The notes under the pieces are model-generated. The model did no database searches. It was not told the origin of the DNA and saw nothing but the letters and a program-made list of their open reading frames with translations. Below are positions 7,370 through 10,593 of a DNA stretch of 10,593 bases, piece after piece. This DNA comes from an uncultured Clostridia bacterium. GTDB taxonomy: Bacteria; Bacillota; Clostridia; Lachnospirales; CAG-274. Position 1 is the stretch's first letter, and each line of letters opens with the position of its first letter. The DNA lies in assembly GCA_946630405.1 (NCBI GenBank), contig CAMOYW010000014.1, forward strand, positions 1 to 10,593. The letters are read 5' to 3'. The position numbers and the translations under genes are program-made.

Positions 7370-9349
7370 TTATAAAAGTGAAAGGCGTTTCATTTCCGTA
7401 AGCTTGTCCCTAAGCTCAGCCGCTTCCTCGAATCGTAGGTCGGCGGCAGCCTTTCTCATTAGTTTTTCCGTTTTTTGTATTGCTTTTAATAGTTCGTCTG
7501 TGTTCATAGACTCGATATCCTTGTCAAATAAAGGCTTTTTCTCGTCTTTTACATTGTCCGTAATGCGGATAATGTCGTGGACCTTTTTGATGATGGTCTT
7601 GGGAACGATACCGTGTTCCTCGTTGTATGCCTCCTGTATGGTACGCCTTCTGTTTGTTTCGTATATTGCCTTTTTCATCGAGTCTGTGTAGGTGTCGGCA
7701 TACATCACGACCTTACCGTCGGCATTTCTTGCAGCTCGCCCGATCGTCTGGATAAGGGAAGTTTCGCTTCTCAAAAATCCTTCTTTATCGGCATCAAGTA
7801 TGGCTACAAGGCTCACTTCGGGTATATCCAAGCCCTCTCTCAAAAGATTTATACCTACAAGCACATCGAACACACCGAGCCTGAGATCTCGTATTATTTC
7901 AAGCCTTTCGAGGGTGTCTATGTCGGAATGAAGGTAGTTGACCTTTATCCCCACTTCTTTAAGATAATTCGTCAGATCTTCCGCCATTCGTTTTGTCAGG
8001 GTGGTCACAAGCACTTTGTTGCCCTTTGCCGTGGTCTTGTTTATTTCGGCAATAAGGTCGTCTATCTGCCCTTTTATAGGGCGCACATCTATAAGAGGGT
8101 CCAAAAGTCCCGTAGGACGTATTATTTGCTCTACGGTCTCTTCCGAGTGAGCCGCCTCATATTTGTTGGGCGTGGCAGATACAAAAAGCATCTGATTGAT
8201 TTTGCTCTCGAATTCCTCAAATTTTAAAGGTCTGTTTTCGAGAGCGGAAGGAAGGCGAAAACCGTAGTCTACAAGTGTCGTTTTACGGGAACGGTCTCCG
8301 TTGTACATTGCTCCTATCTGAGGCACGGTAACGTGGCTCTCGTCCACTATTATGAACAGGTCGTCGGGGAAGTAGTCCATTAACGTGTTCGGTGTAGAAC
8401 CCGGTTTTCTTCCGTCAAGGTGCATCGAATAGTTTTCTATACCCGAGCAAAAGCCCATTTCCTGCATCATTTCCATGTCGTATTGTGTGCGTTGCAGTAA
8501 GCGCTGAGCTTCAAGGAGCTTGTCTTCCGATTTGAGTTCGGCAACTCTTTGTTCAAGTTCTTCGCCTATGTCTTTTAGGGCACGGCGCATATTGTCGGCA
8601 TCCGTTACATAGTGAGATGCGGGGAAAATGGAAACGTGGCTCAGTATGCCTATCACTTTTCCTGTTATTACATCTATTTCGGATATTCGGTCTATCTCAT
8701 CGCCGAAAAATTCTATCCTGATGGCTCTGTCGGTACTTCCTGCAGGGTATACTTCCACTACATCTCCCCGTACACGAAAGGTGCCGCGGTGGAAGTCCAT
8801 ATCGCCTCTTGTGTATTGTATTTCAATAAGCCTTTTCAGCACGCTCGTCATGTCCCATTCCTGTCCGGGTCTTATGGAAAGGGTCAGGTTTTTGTAGTCT
8901 ATGGGCGCTCCGAGCCCGTATATACAGCTTACCGAGGCAACTATCACCACATCTCTTCGCTCAAAAAGCGCAGAGGTCGCAGAGTGGCGCAGTTTATCTA
9001 TCTCATCGTTTACGGCTGAGTCTTTTTCTATATATGTGTCGGATTGCGGCACATACGCTTCGGGCTGATAATAATCGTAATACGAAACGAAATACTCTAC
9101 GGCATTTTCCGGAAAGAATTCTTTAAATTCATTATAGAGCTGTGCCGCAAGAGTTTTGTTATGTGCGATTATAAGGGTAGGGCGGTTAAGATTTTTGATA
9201 ATGTTTGCCATGGTAAAGGTCTTTCCGCTGCCCGTAACGCCGAGAAGAGTTTGAAATTTTTTCCCCTGTAAGAAGCCCTCCGTCAGGCGGTCTATTGCCT
9301 CGGGCTGGTCTCCCGTGGGTTCAAATTGCGAATGTATTTTAAAGTCCAT
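7370..9349 (-). CDS. uvrB: Excinuclease ABC subunit B (UvrB), 659 aa
   Basis: UvrB is the damage-verifying helicase-like subunit of nucleotide excision repair. It receives DNA from UvrA and recruits UvrC. In order: Walker A GVTGSGKT (37-44, Lys43), the beta-hairpin region YYDYYQPEAYVP (90-101) that inserts between strands, the family block around residues 104-146, DESH Walker B (336-339), the SATP motif (391-394), motif VI QTIGRAAR (534-541), and a C-terminal UVR domain (about 617-652, FEEAAELRD) that contacts UvrC. The length is standard and all motifs are intact. The start MDFKIHSQFEPTGDQPEAI is the canonical N-terminus, yet the ATG lacks a good Shine-Dalgarno. The nearest purine run (GGGGA) is about 14 nt upstream and lies in a hairpin arm. 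By eye I see no SOS box in the 50 nt before the gene. Confidence 0.98.
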   Translation of the reverse strand: MDFKIHSQFEPTGDQPEAIDRLTEGFLQGKKFQTLLGVTGSGKTFTMANIIKNLNRPTLIIAHNKTLAAQLYNEFKEFFPENAVEYFVSYYDYYQPEAYVPQSDTYIEKDSAVNDEIDKLRHSATSALFERRDVVIVASVSCIYGLGAPIDYKNLTLSIRPGQEWDMTSVLKRLIEIQYTRGDMDFHRGTFRVRGDVVEVYPAGSTDRAIRIEFFGDEIDRISEIDVITGKVIGILSHVSIFPASHYVTDADNMRRALKDIGEELEQRVAELKSEDKLLEAQRLLQRTQYDMEMMQEMGFCSGIENYSMHLDGRKPGSTPNTLMDYFPDDLFIIVDESHVTVPQIGAMYNGDRSRKTTLVDYGFRLPSALENRPLKFEEFESKINQMLFVSATPNKYEAAHSEETVEQIIRPTGLLDPLIDVRPIKGQIDDLIAEINKTTAKGNKVLVTTLTKRMAEDLTNYLKEVGIKVNYLHSDIDTLERLEIIRDLRLGVFDVLVGINLLREGLDIPEVSLVAILDADKEGFLRSETSLIQTIGRAARNADGKVVMYADTYTDSMKKAIYETNRRRTIQEAYNEEHGIVPKTIIKKVHDIIRITDNVKDEKKPLFDKDIESMNTDELLKAIQKTEKLMRKAAADLRFEEAAELRDKLTEMKRLSLL

Positions 9350-9358
9350 ATTTAAATG

Positions 9359-9383
9359 AAAAGTCCCCGTACAAGACGAGGAC
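9359..9383 (-). terminator. Hairpin with U-run between rplS and uvrB (terminator or attenuator)
   Basis: On the complement, GTCCTCGT (9376-9383) pairs with ACGGGGAC (9363-9370). This makes eight pairs including one G-U, with a 5-nt loop, and TTTT (9359-9362) follows directly before C and ATTTAAAT. The form is that of a modest intrinsic terminator for rplS. It ends only about 10 nt before the uvrB ATG, and its 3' arm contains the sole GGGGA that might serve uvrB as a ribosome binding site. A smaller AAGGG/CCCTT hairpin overlaps the rplS stop codon (9387-9401). Confidence 0.55.
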
Positions 9384-9399
9384 GAAAAGGGAATACCCC

Positions 9400-9762
9400 T
9401 TACTTAGATCTTCTGTTGATGTCTTCCTTGACCTTAGCAGCCTTACCGGAACGACTTCTTAAGTAGTTAAGCTTAGCACGTCTTACGATACCGTATCTAA
9501 CTACCTCGATCTTATCGATTCTGGGGGAGTGTACGGGCCATGTTCTCTCAACGCCCACACCGTAGGATATACGTCTTACGGTAAAGGTCTCGCGAGCACC
9601 GCCGCCCTGTCTTTTAAGTACTACGCCCTCGAACACCTGTATACGCTCTCTTGTACCCTCTACAACTTTAGCGTGAACTCTTACGGTATCACCTACGTTA
9701 AAGGATACGATGTCGCTTTTAAGCTGTTCGTTTTCGATTTCTCTAATGATGGAATTGTTCAT
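9400..9762 (-). CDS. rplS: 50S ribosomal protein L19, 120 aa
   Basis: L19 is a large-subunit protein at the interface with the 30S subunit. The sequence is typical: an N-terminal helix (NSIIREIENEQLKSDI), the SH3-like barrel with FNVGDTVRVHAKVVEG, the conserved FEGVVLKRQGGGARETFTVRR and SYGVGVERTWPVHSPRIDKIEVVR, and the basic C-terminal RRAKLNYLRSRSGKAAKVKE. I chose ATG 9762 because it fits the usual 115-120 aa length and has AAAGGA (9771-9776 on the complement) 8 nt upstream. An in-frame ATG at 9792 would add ten residues and would include the ribosome binding site in the coding region. The common clostridial partners rpsP, rimM and trmD are not upstream here. Instead the gene has its own promoter and leader, then uvrB downstream. 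Confidence 0.97.
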   Translation of the reverse strand: MNNSIIREIENEQLKSDIVSFNVGDTVRVHAKVVEGTRERIQVFEGVVLKRQGGGARETFTVRRISYGVGVERTWPVHSPRIDKIEVVRYGIVRRAKLNYLRSRSGKAAKVKEDINRRSK

Positions 9763-9792
9763 TTTGAATTTCCTTTCTTCATAGACATTCAT

Positions 9793-9858
9793 AAATATTG
9801 GGAGAAACTCCTGTGTATATCTTATACACGCATATCAGCGGAATATCCGTAATCACAA
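9793..9858 (-). promoter_or_regulatory. Structured rplS 5' leader, probably the L19 leader element
   Basis: Between the predicted transcription start (about 9858) and the coding region there are three small hairpins on the complement strand: CGGA/TCCG with a 3-nt loop (9839-9849), GTGTAT/ATACAC with a 5-nt loop (9813-9829), and GGAG/CTCC with a 3-nt loop (9801-9811). Rfam describes an L19 leader in Firmicutes, a putative autoregulatory structure bound by the ribosomal protein. Position and compact hairpin form fit this, but I did not align it to the model. Confidence 0.55.
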
Positions 9859-9900
9859 AAAAGCATTATATCATATCTAACCCTATTATGCAAGCTTTTT
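9856..9900 (-). terminator. Weak candidate terminator of the MBOAT gene, overlapping the rplS promoter
   Basis: A transcript coming from the MBOAT gene would contain AAAAAAGC (complement, around 9893-9900) and GCTTTTTT (around 9857-9864), and alternatively GCAT/ATGC followed by six U. The loop is long (about 28 nt) and AT-rich, so the structure is weak. Its U-run lies just past the rplS -10 box, so it may only partly separate the two transcripts. Confidence 0.25.
9865..9893 (-). promoter_or_regulatory. Promoter of rplS (extended -10)
   Basis: On the complement strand, TTGCAT (9888-9893) is followed after 17 nt by a perfect TATAAT (9865-9870). The -10 is extended by TGA directly before it (TG-n-TATAAT). 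Transcription should begin near 9858. This is the best promoter in the window, as expected for a ribosomal protein gene. Confidence 0.8.
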
Positions 9901-9907
9901 TTACAAA

Positions 9908-10593
9908 TCAAAACCTAAAATATAAAAAAGGATTATAGCTTGAATTTACAAGATATATCACGCAAAGCAAAAACGAAGCGATGAGCAGTACGGGTTCCGT
10001 GAATTTAATAGTTTTAAGGTCTTTAAGTTTTGATGTGACGGGGAAGCTGAAAACGGCGGCAATACAAAGCAGTATGGCATTATCTTTCAGTGTGAAGATA
10101 AAGCTGTTGTTTATAAGGATGTGGCTTGAATTTGCAAGCATTACGCCAAGGTAAGGTATCAGCCTTTGCATATCGTCATGCACAAATACGGTGAAGCCGA
10201 GGACGGCTATAATTATAGTATATATATGCCCGACAACGGAAGGAAGCTTTTCAAGCTTACTTCCCCACACGTATTTTTCAAGTATCAGCAGTATTCCGTA
10301 ATAAAGTCCCCACAGCACAAAGTTCATGGCTGCGCCGTGCCACAAGCCCGTAAGTCCCCAAACTATGAGCAGGTTTATTATCGTTCTTGCGGTGCCTTTT
10401 CTGTTACCGCCCAAGGGAATGTAAATATAATCTCTGAACCATCTTGAAAGTGACATGTGCCACCTTCTCCAAAATTCCGTAACAGAGCGAGAACAGTAGG
10501 GGTGGTCAAAATTTTCGCAAAATTCAAAGCCGAGCATTTTACCGAGACCTATTGCCATATCTCCGTAACCGCTGAAGTCGTAATACAGCTGCA
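9908..10593 (-). CDS. MBOAT family O-acyltransferase (AlgI/DltB-like), C-terminal part
   Basis: These are membrane-bound O-acyltransferases, which move acyl groups (often acetyl, or D-alanyl for DltB) across the membrane to extracellular glycans. Only 227 codons are visible. The frame stays open to the window edge with QLYYDFSGYGD before the first Met, so the true start lies outside and the ATG at 10558 is internal. A full-length protein would be about 450-500 aa. Counting from that Met, the signature WRRWHMSLSRWFRDYIYIPLGG is at residues 30-51. The putative catalytic His is His74 in GLWHGAAMNF. Further hydrophobic helices follow at about 77-92, 111-126, 162-172 and 187-205. This form is closer to AlgI/PatA-type acetyltransferases than to DltB, judging by the signature. 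No SGNH or DHHW partner follows it on the same strand, so any partner would be upstream of the window. Confidence 0.93.
   Translation of the reverse strand, partial: QLYYDFSGYGDMAIGLGKMLGFEFCENFDHPYCSRSVTEFWRRWHMSLSRWFRDYIYIPLGGNRKGTARTIINLLIVWGLTGLWHGAAMNFVLWGLYYGILLILEKYVWGSKLEKLPSVVGHIYTIIIAVLGFTVFVHDDMQRLIPYLGVMLANSSHILINNSFIFTLKDNAILLCIAAVFSFPVTSKLKDLKTIKFTEPVLLIASFLLCVIYLVNSSYNPFLYFRF

Noticed and set aside
7356..9271. Several + strand open frames of 75-216 codons opposite uvrB
   Set aside because: They are shadows of the uvrB coding frame with low-complexity or cysteine/histidine-rich translations, no family resemblance and no convincing ribosome binding sites.
9763..9792. Upstream ATG 9792 for rplS
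   Set aside because: It would make an atypical N-terminus and translate the obvious AAAGGA ribosome binding site of the 9762 start. The GGAG before it is 15 nt away.
1..10593. tRNA or rRNA genes, CRISPR arrays, insertion sequences, phage or defence genes
   Set aside because: I looked for tRNA-like cloverleaf ends, regular spaced repeats, transposase motifs and terminal inverted repeats and saw none.

Overview
The window looks like a stretch of chromosome from an anaerobic low-to-moderate-GC Firmicute, most likely class Clostridia and possibly near Lachnospiraceae. The grounds are AT-rich intergenic DNA with Gram-positive style AAGGAGG-type ribosome binding sites, a 438-residue class II xylose isomerase that resembles clostridial enzymes, an L19-type leader in front of rplS, and a clostridial type of carboxylesterase. 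This assignment is by recognition only, without a search.

Layout. The left two thirds (about 120-6632) read on the + strand: promoter, type B carboxylesterase, stand-alone TfoX N-terminal-domain protein, small alpha/beta serine hydrolase, YhfC-type intramembrane protease homologue, then xylA and xylB. The gaps are 84, 2, 51, 54 and 4 nt. The tight pairs are TfoX-N/hydrolase and xylA/xylB. A candidate promoter and a TAAAA tandem repeat sit just before xylA, so xylAB may be its own transcription unit. A strong A/T-flanked hairpin at 6634-6679 closes the + strand run and can also serve the - strand run that meets it.

The right third reads on the - strand, toward the xylAB end: the C-terminal half of an MBOAT O-acyltransferase (cut by the window edge), then rplS (L19) with a good extended -10 promoter and a structured leader, then uvrB, then an unrecognised two-helix membrane protein whose ribosome binding site lies next to the uvrB stop codon. 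A short hairpin followed by four U residues separates rplS from uvrB.

How the genes work together. XylA and XylB take D-xylose to D-xylulose 5-phosphate for the pentose phosphate pathway. No xylose transporter, xylosidase or XylR regulator is present. The carboxylesterase upstream could serve hemicellulose use, but that is only context. UvrB and L19 are housekeeping. I did not find a clear undescribed multi-gene system. The best points for a second look are the repeat in the xylA leader, the rplS-uvrB junction, the altered HGGxE-type motif in the YhfC homologue, and the unknown protein paired with uvrB.
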